Below are positions 25,708 to 33,341 of a DNA stretch of 64,000 nt, piece by piece; position 1 is the first letter of the stretch; each line of letters starts with the position of its first letter. Position numbers and translations under genes: made by a program. Source of the stretch: Paraburkholderia heleia NBRC 101817 (GTDB lineage: Bacteria; Pseudomonadota; Gammaproteobacteria; Burkholderiales; Burkholderiaceae); assembly GCF_000739775.1 (NCBI RefSeq), contig NZ_BBJH01000040.1, positions 30,016 to 94,015 of the forward strand, given 5' to 3'. The notes under the pieces are model-generated. The model ran no database searches. It saw only the letters and a program-made list of their open reading frames with translations, and had not been told where the DNA came from.

Positions 25708-27609
25708 ATGTACGACTTGCTGAAAACCATTGACGACCCGGCGGATTTGCGCCGCCTCGATCGCCGCCAGTTGCAACCGCTTGCGGACGAACTGCGTGCC
25801 TTCGTTCTCGAGAGCGTCTCGCAGACGGGCGGCCACCTGTCGTCCAACCTCGGTACGGTCGAGCTGACGATCGCGCTGCACTACGTGTTCGACACGCCGC
25901 GCGACCGCATCGTCTGGGACGTGGGCCATCAGACCTATCCGCACAAGATCCTGACGGGCCGCCGCGACCAGATGTCGACGCTGCGCCAGCTCGGCGGCAT
26001 TTCGGGCTTTCCGAAACGCGACGAGTCGCCGTACGACACGTTCGGCACCGCGCACTCGAGCACGTCGATTTCGGCGGCGCTCGGCATGGCCATCGCGAGC
26101 AAGCTCAAGGGCGAGAACGCCATGGGTATCGCCGTGATCGGCGACGGCGCGATGACGGCCGGCATGGCCTTCGAGGCACTGAACAACGGCGGCGTGGAAG
26201 ACGACGTCCCGCTGCTCGTCATCCTCAACGACAACGACATGTCGATTTCGCCTCCGGTCGGCGCGCTCAATCGCCATCTCGCGCGCCTCATGTCGGGCCG
26301 CTTCTACGCCGCCGCACGCGCGGGCGTGGAGCGCGTGCTGCGCCATGCGCCGCCGGTGCTCGACCTCGCGCGCAAGCTCGAAGAGCACGCGAAGGGCATG
26401 ATCGTGCCGGCTACGCTGTTCGAGGAATTCGGCTTCAACTACATCGGGCCGATCGACGGCCACGACCTGGATTCGCTGATCCCGACGCTGCAGAACATCA
26501 AGGAACTGCGCGGCCCGCAGTTCCTGCACGTCGTGACGAAGAAAGGCCAGGGCTACAAGCTCGCCGAAGCCGACCCGGTGCTGTACCACGGTCCCGGCAA
26601 GTTCAACCCGGCCGAAGGCATCAAGCCGTCGGCGACGCCCGCCAAGAAGACCTACACGCAGGTGTTCGGCGAATGGCTGTGCGATGCGGCCGAACTCGAC
26701 CAGCGCGTGGTCGGCATCACGCCGGCCATGCGCGAAGGCTCGGGCATGGTGGAGTTCGAAAAGCGCTTCCCGGACCGCTACTACGACGTGGGCATCGCCG
26801 AGCAGCACGCCGTGACGTTCGCGGGCGGTCTGGCGGCCGAGGGGTTGAAGCCCGTGGTCGCGATCTACTCGACCTTCCTGCAGCGCGCGTATGACCAGTT
26901 GATCCACGACGTGGCGCTGCAGAACCTGCCGGTCGTGTTCGCGATCGACCGCGCGGGCCTCGTCGGTGCCGACGGTGCGACGCACGCGGGCGCGTACGAT
27001 CTCGCGTTCATGCGCTGCATCCCGAACATGATGATCATGGCGGCGTCCGACGAAAACGAATCCCGCCAGATGCTCTACACGGCGCTGCAGCAGGACGGCC
27101 CGACGGCCGTGCGCTACCCGCGCGGTGCGGGCACGGGCGTGGCGACCGTCAAGCAGATGGCCGCGCTGCCGGTGGGCAAGGGCGAAGTCCGCCGCGAGAG
27201 CAACGCGCCGGCAGGCAGCCGTATCGCGATTCTCGCGTTCGGCACGATGGTTGCGCCGTCGCTCAAGGCCGCCGAGGAACTGGACGCCACCGTGGCGAAC
27301 ATGCGCTTCGTGAAGCCGCTCGATGCGGACCTCGTGAAGCAGCTCGCCGAAACGCACGACTACCTCGTGACCGTCGAGGAAGGCTGCATCATGGGCGGAG
27401 CCGGTTCGGCCTGCGTGGAATCCCTCCTTGAAAGTGGGGTTATCAAGCCCGTACTACAATTGGGCCTCCCCGACCGCTTCATCGACCACGGCGACCCGGC
27501 GAAGCTGCTGGCGGGCTGTGGACTCGACGCAGCAGGGATCGCGAACTCGATTCGCGAGCGCTTTCTCGACAAGGCGGTGTCCGGCAAGTCGGTGATGCGC
27601 GTCGCCTGA
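25708..27609 (+). CDS. dxs: 1-deoxy-D-xylulose-5-phosphate synthase
   Basis: A 633-residue DXS, the first and committed enzyme of the MEP isoprenoid pathway (pyruvate plus glyceraldehyde 3-phosphate to DXP, thiamine diphosphate dependent). The ThDP motif starts at GDGAMTAGMAFEALNN and ends with LNDNDMSI. The N-terminal HLSSNLGTVELTIALHYVFD and the C-terminal transketolase domains (GIAEQHAVTFAGGLA, YPRGAGTG) are complete. The ATG at 25708 (MYDLLKTIDDPADLRRL) is the family start. Third gene of xseB-ispA-dxs, 83 bp after ispA. Confidence 0.96.
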   Translation: MYDLLKTIDDPADLRRLDRRQLQPLADELRAFVLESVSQTGGHLSSNLGTVELTIALHYVFDTPRDRIVWDVGHQTYPHKILTGRRDQMSTLRQLGGISGFPKRDESPYDTFGTAHSSTSISAALGMAIASKLKGENAMGIAVIGDGAMTAGMAFEALNNGGVEDDVPLLVILNDNDMSISPPVGALNRHLARLMSGRFYAAARAGVERVLRHAPPVLDLARKLEEHAKGMIVPATLFEEFGFNYIGPIDGHDLDSLIPTLQNIKELRGPQFLHVVTKKGQGYKLAEADPVLYHGPGKFNPAEGIKPSATPAKKTYTQVFGEWLCDAAELDQRVVGITPAMREGSGMVEFEKRFPDRYYDVGIAEQHAVTFAGGLAAEGLKPVVAIYSTFLQRAYDQLIHDVALQNLPVVFAIDRAGLVGADGATHAGAYDLAFMRCIPNMMIMAASDENESRQMLYTALQQDGPTAVRYPRGAGTGVATVKQMAALPVGKGEVRRESNAPAGSRIAILAFGTMVAPSLKAAEELDATVANMRFVKPLDADLVKQLAETHDYLVTVEEGCIMGGAGSACVESLLESGVIKPVLQLGLPDRFIDHGDPAKLLAGCGLDAAGIANSIRERFLDKAVSGKSVMRVA

Positions 27610-27675
27610 GGCCGATCGAGATCGCGTAGCTTGCCTGGCGCCTCGCGCCTTGCAGCGGCCCAATTCACATTTGAA

Positions 27676-27736
27676 CTGGCGGGCGGGTTTCTACCCGGCT
27701 TTCGCCAGCAAACGCCGGCTCATGCCGGCGTTTGCT
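27676..27736 (+). promoter_or_regulatory. Two-hairpin element between dxs and folE2 (terminator or leader RNA)
   Basis: Two structures follow each other. The first has an outer stem CTGGCG (27676-27681) / CGCCAG (27703-27708) enclosing CGGGT-TTCT-ACCCG (27684-27697). The second is a 13-bp perfect hairpin AGCAAACGCCGGC / GCCGGCGTTTGCT (27707-27736) with a 4-base loop. The two share two bases and so compete slightly. The second hairpin probably terminates dxs, though only TATTT follows it. The first looks more elaborate than needed for termination and lies 70 bp before the folE2 start, so a regulatory leader is possible. I cannot assign it to a known riboswitch class. Confidence 0.45.
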
Positions 27737-27775
27737 ATTTGCGCGCCGCGTACGGCGCGGCTTGAGGATAAGAAC

Positions 27776-28582
27776 ATGAATCAGATGAACCCGGCCTTCG
27801 TGATGCCGGACGTCCAAAGCTCCGTCGATACCCGTCAGATCGTGATCCAGCGCGTCGGCGTGAAGGCCGTGCGCCATCCGCTCACGGTGAAGACAGGGGC
27901 GGGCGACGTCCAGCCGAGCGTCGGCACGTGGAATCTCGACGTTCATCTGCCGGCCGACCAGAAGGGCACGCACATGTCGCGCTTCGTCGCGCTGCTCGAA
28001 GAGAGCAAGGCGCCGCTCGAGCCCGCCACGTTCCGCGCAATGCTGGCCGCGATGCTCGCGAAGCTCGAATCGCAGGCGGGCCGCATCGAAGTGACATTCC
28101 CGTATTTCGTGAAGAAAGTGGCGCCGGTGTCGGGCGTGGAAAGTCTGCTGGACTACGAAGTGACGCTCACGGGCGACGTGCGCAACGGGCAAACGCGCCT
28201 GTTCCTCGAGGTGCTCGTGCCCGTGACGAGCCTGTGCCCGTGCTCGAAGAAGATTTCGCAGTACGGCGCGCACAACCAGCGCTCGCACGTGACGATGAAC
28301 GTCGAGTTCGAAGGCGATCTGCCGGTGGAGGACCTCATTCGCATCGCCGAAGAAGAGGCGTCCTGCGAGCTGTGGGGCTTGCTCAAGCGTCCGGACGAGA
28401 AGTTCGTGACCGAGCGCGCGTATGAGAACCCCAAGTTCGTGGAAGACCTCGTGCGCGACGTCGCCGTGCGACTGAACGCCGATGCGCGCGTGCTCGCCTA
28501 TACGCTCGAAGCCGAAAACTTCGAGTCGATCCACAATCACAGCGCCTACGCCGTGATCGAGCACGACAAGCGCGCGGCGTAA
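27776..28582 (+). CDS. folE2: GTP cyclohydrolase FolE2 (type IB)
   Basis: A 268-residue type IB GTP cyclohydrolase, which converts GTP to 7,8-dihydroneopterin triphosphate for folate and queuosine-type pathways. Recognised by VGVKAVRHPLTVK near the N-terminus, EVLVPVTSLCPCSKKISQYG with the metal-ligand cysteine, and the C-terminal NFESIHNHSAYAVIEH. Type IB enzymes can use metals other than zinc and often serve under zinc limitation. A Zur site is not visible, but a two-hairpin leader is (27676-27736). Single gene, convergent with tsaD. Confidence 0.94.
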   Translation: MNQMNPAFVMPDVQSSVDTRQIVIQRVGVKAVRHPLTVKTGAGDVQPSVGTWNLDVHLPADQKGTHMSRFVALLEESKAPLEPATFRAMLAAMLAKLESQAGRIEVTFPYFVKKVAPVSGVESLLDYEVTLTGDVRNGQTRLFLEVLVPVTSLCPCSKKISQYGAHNQRSHVTMNVEFEGDLPVEDLIRIAEEEASCELWGLLKRPDEKFVTERAYENPKFVEDLVRDVAVRLNADARVLAYTLEAENFESIHNHSAYAVIEHDKRAA

Positions 28583-28610
28583 CGTCTGGCCGTCTGGTTG
28601 CGCCGTCGAC

Positions 28611-28639
28611 AAAGAAGCCGCCCCTGGGGCGGCTTCTTT
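28611..28639. terminator. Bidirectional terminator between folE2 and tsaD
   Basis: AAAGAAGCCGCCCC and GGGGCGGCTTCTTT form a 14-bp perfect stem around a single base. The A-rich 5' flank and T-rich 3' flank make it effective on both strands, which suits the convergent genes. Confidence 0.85.
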
Positions 28640-28661
28640 GACTATTGCGGCGGCAAACGGC

Positions 28662-29690
28662 TTACTGCTGCGCGAGCGACGACAAATCCCAGCGCGGCTT
28701 CACGGTGAAGGCGTAATCGCGCGTGGCCTGCTCGGGCCAGCGCGCGAGGCGCAGCGCACCCGCGAGCGCGATCATCGCGCCGTTGTCGGTGCACAGCGAC
28801 AGGTCCGGGTAATGCACCTCGAAGCTGCGCTTTTGCGCCGCCGCCGAAAGCGTCTCGCGCAACTGCTTGTTCGCGCCCACGCCGCCCGCCACCACGAGGC
28901 GCTTCATTTTCGTGCGCTTGAGCGCGGCGAGCGATTTCGCGGCCAGCACCTCGACGGCCGCATCGACGAAACCGCGCGCGATATCGGCCTTGCCCTGCTC
29001 GCAGAGGTTCGTGCCGAGCTTCTTCACTTGCGTGAGCACGGCCGTTTTGAGGCCGCTGAAGCTGAAGTCGAGATCGCCCGAATGCAGCATCGGACGCGGC
29101 AGTTCGACCGCGCCTGGCGTGCCGAACTCCGCGAGGCGCGAGACTTCCGGGCCGCCAGGGTAGCCGAGGCCAAGCAGCTTGGCCGTTTTGTCGAAGGCTT
29201 CGCCGGCGGCGTCGTCGAGCGTTTCGCCGAGGGTTTCGTATATGCCCACGTCGGTCACGCGCATCAATTGCGTATGGCCGCCCGACACGAGCAGCGCGAC
29301 GAACGGAAACGGCGGTGGCGCGTCGACCAGCAGCGGCGAAAGCAGGTGCCCTTCGAGATGATGAATGCCCACGGTCGGCCGGTTCCAGGCCATGGCGAGC
29401 GCATTGGCGATGCTCGCGCCCACGAGCAGCGCGCCCGCGAGGCCGGGGCCTTGCGTAAAGGCGATGGCGTCGATGTCGCTTTTCGCCGCGCCGCTCTTCG
29501 CGAGCACTTCTTCGAGCAGCGGCAGCGCGCGGCGGATATGGTCGCGCGAGGCAAGCTCCGGCACGACGCCGCCGTACTCGCGGTGCATGGCGATCTGCGA
29601 GTGCAGCGCGTGCGCGAGCAGGCCGCGCTCGCTGTCGTAGAGCGCGAGGCCGGTTTCGTCGCAGGAGCTTTCGATACCGAGAACGAGCAT
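28662..29690 (-). CDS. tsaD: tRNA N6-adenosine threonylcarbamoyltransferase
   Basis: A 342-residue TsaD (formerly Gcp), which transfers the threonylcarbamoyl group to A37 of ANN-decoding tRNAs with TsaB and TsaE. It starts MLVLGIESSCDETGLALYD, has the metal-binding HHLEGHLLSP and the ASKH-fold VALLVSGGHTQL and VAGGVGANKQLRE. The ATG at 29690 gives this canonical N-terminus; a 13-residue upstream extension is not needed. The same window holds rpsU-dnaG-rpoD, a common neighbour of tsaD, although three genes lie between. Confidence 0.95.
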   Translation of the reverse strand: MLVLGIESSCDETGLALYDSERGLLAHALHSQIAMHREYGGVVPELASRDHIRRALPLLEEVLAKSGAAKSDIDAIAFTQGPGLAGALLVGASIANALAMAWNRPTVGIHHLEGHLLSPLLVDAPPPFPFVALLVSGGHTQLMRVTDVGIYETLGETLDDAAGEAFDKTAKLLGLGYPGGPEVSRLAEFGTPGAVELPRPMLHSGDLDFSFSGLKTAVLTQVKKLGTNLCEQGKADIARGFVDAAVEVLAAKSLAALKRTKMKRLVVAGGVGANKQLRETLSAAAQKRSFEVHYPDLSLCTDNGAMIALAGALRLARWPEQATRDYAFTVKPRWDLSSLAQQ

Positions 29691-29858
29691 GGTATGGGAC
29701 AGGGCAACGGCATTGCGCGGCGCAAGCACGCAAAAACCGGCGCGAAATCAAGAATTAACAGAACATAAAAGTATAGCAGCGCGCGTCGAAGCCGGTTGAG
29801 GGCCGCAAGCGGAGCCCTCGCGGACAACCCCCGCCGCCGCGCAGGTAGAATGCGCGCC

Positions 29859-31079
29859 ATGGAATCTTTCGACATCGCCGTGATCGGCGCAGGGGCGGCC
29901 GGCATGATGTGCGCGGCGGTGGCGGGCCAGCAGGGCCGCCGCGTGGCGCTGATCGACCACGCGCCGCGCCTCGCGGAAAAAATCCGCATCTCGGGCGGCG
30001 GCCGCTGCAACTTCACGAACCTGCACGCGAGCCCGGCCAACTATCTCTCTCACAACCCGCATTTCTGCCGTTCGGCGCTGGCGCGCTACACGCCGCGCGA
30101 CTTTCTCGCGCTGCTGCGCCAGCATCGCGTGACCTGGCACGAAAAGCACAAGGGCCAGCTGTTCTGCGACCAGTCGAGCGAGGCGATCATCGACGTCCTG
30201 CGCGCCGAGTGCGACGCGGGCCGGGTGGCGTGGCGCCGGCCGCTGCCGGTGGATGCGGTGAGCCACGCCGACGGCGCCGGCTTCACGCTCGGCACGCCGC
30301 AGGGCGAGATACGCGCGAAAGCGCTCGTGCTTGCGACTGGCGGCCTGTCGATCCCGAAGATCGGCGCAACCGACTTCGCGTATCGCGTCGCGAAGCAGTT
30401 CGGCCACAAGCTCATCGACACGCGCCCCGCGCTCGTGCCGCTCACGTTCTCGCAGGACGAGTGGGCGCCCTATGTGCCGCTCGCGGGCGTCTCGCTCGAA
30501 GTTCACGTGGCGACCGGCGAGCGCAAGACCGGCGGCGCGTTCGACGAAGATCTGCTCTTCACGCATCGCGGCCTTTCCGGTCCTGGCGTCCTGCAGATTT
30601 CGAGCTTCTGGCAGCCCGGCCAGCCGATCCGCGTGAACCTGTTGCCCGGGCACGACCCGGCGTCGGCGCTGATCGAGGCCAAGGGCGCGACGAAACGCCA
30701 GATCGGCAACCTGCTCGCCGAATGGGTACCGGGGCGTCTCGCGCACGTGTGGCTGGAGGCGCATCAGGTGAAGGCCGACGCGCGTATTGCCGATCTGCCC
30801 GATAAGACGCTGCGCAAGATAGGCGAAGGGCTCGCCCAATGGACGCTCACGCCCACGGGCACCGAAGGCTACAAGAAGGCCGAAGTCACGCGCGGCGGCG
30901 TGGACACGCGCGAGCTCTCCTCGGCGACGATGATGAGCCAGCGCGTGCCGGGCCTCTATTTCGTGGGCGAAGCCGTGGATGTGACGGGCTGGCTTGGCGG
31001 CTACAACTTCCAGTGGGCGTGGGCCTCGGGCGTCGCGGCCGGAGAGGCCGCCGCCCAATATGCGCTGGGCGCAGGCTGA
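29859..31079 (+). CDS. BaiN/RdsA family NAD(P)/FAD-dependent oxidoreductase (HI0933-like)
   Basis: A flavoprotein of 406 residues from the ATG at 29859 (an ATG three codons earlier is also possible). FAD-binding IAVIGAGAAGMMCAAVAG opens the protein, RISGGGRCNFTN follows, and the C-terminal GLYFVGEAVDVTGWLGGYNFQ completes the flavin site. This is the HI0933/BaiN-like family. Substrates are mostly unknown; some members reduce bile-acid or unsaturated substrates. Stand-alone gene, divergent from tsaD. Confidence 0.87.
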   Translation: MESFDIAVIGAGAAGMMCAAVAGQQGRRVALIDHAPRLAEKIRISGGGRCNFTNLHASPANYLSHNPHFCRSALARYTPRDFLALLRQHRVTWHEKHKGQLFCDQSSEAIIDVLRAECDAGRVAWRRPLPVDAVSHADGAGFTLGTPQGEIRAKALVLATGGLSIPKIGATDFAYRVAKQFGHKLIDTRPALVPLTFSQDEWAPYVPLAGVSLEVHVATGERKTGGAFDEDLLFTHRGLSGPGVLQISSFWQPGQPIRVNLLPGHDPASALIEAKGATKRQIGNLLAEWVPGRLAHVWLEAHQVKADARIADLPDKTLRKIGEGLAQWTLTPTGTEGYKKAEVTRGGVDTRELSSATMMSQRVPGLYFVGEAVDVTGWLGGYNFQWAWASGVAAGEAAAQYALGAG

Positions 31080-31190
31080 TTTCCCGACCGATATGCATCG
31101 CCGAATCTCTCGCGCTTGACCCCTGTCATGGCTGGCTGGGCGCCCTGGGTTCACGCTTGAACGCCTGACCACGAGGAAAAGGTACGCAAC

Positions 31191-32192
31191 GTGAATCGAG
31201 AGGAACAGCAGCATAGCGGGGAAATGCGCGGGCAAATGCGCGGGCAAATGCGCGGGCCACTGCGGCGAATCATGATCGCGGTGGACGATTCGAGCGCATC
31301 GACGCAGGCACTGCGTTTTGCGTCGCGTGTGGTGCCGCGCGACGCCCAGGTCCGTGTCGTGTGCGCAGCCGAACAGCCAGGCGCGTGGAATGCCGGCGGC
31401 GCTTATACCGCGGGCGATGCATGGCTGTCGGACGCGCTCGGCGCGGTGCGCGACGAATCTCTCCACGCCGCCGAGCGCACGCTCGAACAGGCGATGTCGG
31501 CGTTCAACGGACAAGCCGCCCTGGTCGAAGGGCAGGTGGTCGGTCTCTCCGCCGAGGCTGGCGCTGTCGTGCCTGCGCTAGCCAATGCGGCGCGTGACTG
31601 GCAGGCCGACATGCTCGTCGTCGGCACGCGGCACCAGGGGCGCATGAAGCGCTGGATCGACGGTTCGGTTTCGGGCGCGCTCGCGGTTTGCGCGCCGTGT
31701 CCGCTGCTGGTCGTGCCCGTGGAGTACGAGGAAGCGAACGCTCACGCGCCGCTCGCCCGCATCCTGCTGGCGACGGACGGCAGTCCGGTCTCGGCGCAGG
31801 GGATTGACGCGGCGCTTCGTCTGGCCGAACCGCAAACCGCTCTACGCGCGGTTTATGTCGTGGACCGCAGCAGCGTGGCCGGCGACCCGGTGCCGGGCTC
31901 GGTGCTCGAAGATGCGCTCGCCGACCTCGGGCGCAAGGCGCTCGCCAGCGCGCATACGCAGCTCGACGCGTCAGACCGCGCCTATGAAACGGCGCTCGTG
32001 GCCACCGCGCGCCTGCGCGACGACATCGCCCACACCGTTTTGCGCGACGCGCAGGACTGGCAGGCCGATCTGGTCGCGCTGGGTACACAGGGCCGGCGGG
32101 GCGTCGCGCGCTGGCTGCTCGGCAGCGTCGCCCAGCGCGCCATCGAGATCACGCATGTGCCGCTGCTGCTGGTCGGGCCGGGCGTTGCCTGA
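31191..32192 (+). CDS. Universal stress protein with two UspA domains
   Basis: A 333-residue protein with two tandem UspA domains: the first starts RIMIAVDDSSASTQALRFAS, the second ARILLATDGSPVSAQGIDAA. Both end with nucleotide-binding-type loops (VGTRHQGRMKRWIDGSVSGA and LGTQGRRGVARWLLGSVAQR), so ATP binding in both is likely. The GTG at 31191 follows GAGGAAAAGG. Alternative ATG starts lie inside a 12-bp tandem repeat just downstream. Tandem Usp proteins respond to stress, hypoxia or stationary phase. No operon partners. Confidence 0.87.
   Translation: MNREEQQHSGEMRGQMRGQMRGPLRRIMIAVDDSSASTQALRFASRVVPRDAQVRVVCAAEQPGAWNAGGAYTAGDAWLSDALGAVRDESLHAAERTLEQAMSAFNGQAALVEGQVVGLSAEAGAVVPALANAARDWQADMLVVGTRHQGRMKRWIDGSVSGALAVCAPCPLLVVPVEYEEANAHAPLARILLATDGSPVSAQGIDAALRLAEPQTALRAVYVVDRSSVAGDPVPGSVLEDALADLGRKALASAHTQLDASDRAYETALVATARLRDDIAHTVLRDAQDWQADLVALGTQGRRGVARWLLGSVAQRAIEITHVPLLLVGPGVA
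31222..31257 (+). repeat. Three perfect 12-bp tandem repeats in the universal stress protein gene
   Basis: AAATGCGCGGGC occurs at 31222-31233, 31234-31245 and 31246-31257 without mismatch. The unit is in frame, encodes MRGQ/MRGP repeats, and each copy contains an ATG that could act as a start. Confidence 0.9.
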
Positions 32193-32335
32193 TGCCGCGC
32201 AGCCCCGCCGGGGAAGGCTCCGGCGGCGCTCGGTCCGGTTGCCGGAATTGGGGGTTTCCCCCCAAACCGGCACGCGATGCCCCAACCCGGAACTGCTATA
32301 CTCAATCTTCTTTACCCCCGATCCGTTATTGGAAA

Positions 32336-32548
32336 ATGACGACCATCCGCGTAAAAGAAAACGAACCCTTTGAAGTTGCCATGCGCCGCTTCAAGCGCAC
32401 GATCGAGAAGAACGGTCTCTTGACCGAGCTTCGCGCGCGCGAGTTCTACGAGAAGCCCACGGCTGAACGCAAGCGCAAGAAGGCGGCGGCGGTGAAACGC
32501 CACTTCAAGCGTCTGCGCAGCCAGATGTTGCCGAAGAAGCTGTACTGA
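32336..32548 (+). CDS. rpsU: 30S ribosomal protein S21
   Basis: A 70-residue S21 (MTTIRVKENEPFEVAMRRFK ... RLRSQMLPKKLY), which contacts the anti-Shine-Dalgarno end of 16S rRNA during initiation. Length is standard. An extended -10 element (TGCTATACT, 32294-32302) lies 34 bp upstream of the ATG. It is the first gene of the macromolecular-synthesis block but is separated from yqeY-dnaG-rpoD by a strong terminator, which would uncouple S21 from primase and sigma expression. Confidence 0.96.
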   Translation: MTTIRVKENEPFEVAMRRFKRTIEKNGLLTELRAREFYEKPTAERKRKKAAAVKRHFKRLRSQMLPKKLY

Positions 32549-32705
32549 TTCCGGCGTAGCCGTGGCGCGGGGCCGCGCAGTTCCGGCGTGTGCCTCGCGT
32601 AAATGTCGCGGCGACGTGGACAGCCGGTCCGCGGTCTCTGGTTTCATCGCGCCACGCGGCCGCCGCTGTCCTCTGGTGTGGTCGCAACCATGTCGAATTT
32701 GCGCC

Positions 32706-32737
32706 AACCCGCCTGGAAGCGTTTCCAGGCGGGTTTT
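32706..32737 (+). terminator. Rho-independent terminator after rpsU
   Basis: AACCCGCCTGGAA and TTCCAGGCGGGTT form a 13-bp perfect stem around a 4-base loop, followed by TTT. It lies 158 bp after rpsU and 37 bp before yqeY, as an attenuator/terminator in the block. Confidence 0.85.
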
Positions 32738-32773
32738 TGCATTCCAGCAACCCCAACGTATTTCAGGTGAGTG

Positions 32774-33220
32774 ATGAGTCTCAAAGACCAGATCAACGAC
32801 GACATGAAAACCGCGATGCGCGCGCGCGAAAGCGAACGCCTCGCCACGATTCGTCTGCTGCTCGCCGCTATCAAGCAACGTGAAGTCGACGATCGCGTGA
32901 CGCTCGACGACGCGGGCATCACGGCCGTCATCGACAAGATGATCAAGCAGCGCAAGGACTCGATCAGCCAGTTCGAGGCCGCGGGCCGCACCGATCTCGT
33001 CGAGAAGGAAGCCGCCGAACTGGCCGTCCTGACCGCCTATATGCCTGCGCAGCTCTCGGACGCCGAAATCGCCGCCGAAGTGCAGGCCGCCGTCGCCCAG
33101 GTGGGCGCAGCCGGCCCGCAGGACATGGGCAAGGTGATGGGTGTGCTCAAGCCGAAGCTGGCCGGGCGCGCCGACATGACGGCCGTTTCCGGGCTCGTCA
33201 AAGCCGCGCTCTCGAAGTAA
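32774..33220 (+). CDS. GatB/YqeY domain-containing protein
   Basis: A 148-residue YqeY-family protein (SLKDQINDDMKTAMRARESE at the N-terminus, DMGKVMGVLKPKLAGRADMT near the C-terminus). The C-terminal part resembles the tRNA-binding tail domain of GatB, and a role linked to tRNA-dependent amidation has been proposed for the family but not shown. The ATG at 32774 is preferred over a GTG one codon upstream. Position between rpsU and dnaG is conserved in many proteobacteria. Confidence 0.9.
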   Translation: MSLKDQINDDMKTAMRARESERLATIRLLLAAIKQREVDDRVTLDDAGITAVIDKMIKQRKDSISQFEAAGRTDLVEKEAAELAVLTAYMPAQLSDAEIAAEVQAAVAQVGAAGPQDMGKVMGVLKPKLAGRADMTAVSGLVKAALSK

Positions 33221-33341
33221 GCGCTCCCGGCTCGCACGCGGCGCCGGCCCGGCCCAAGGGCGACGCCGCGAGGCCCGTACGTCACGCGTATGTTACGTAT
33301 AGGGCCGCGCGAACCCCGGCTGCCCAAGCGCGCTCGCTTCG

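Noticed and set aside
27684..27697. GTTTCTACC in the folE2 leader as a purine riboswitch
   Set aside because: The motif is shared by chance with the purine aptamer, but the second conserved arm and the three-way junction are missing.
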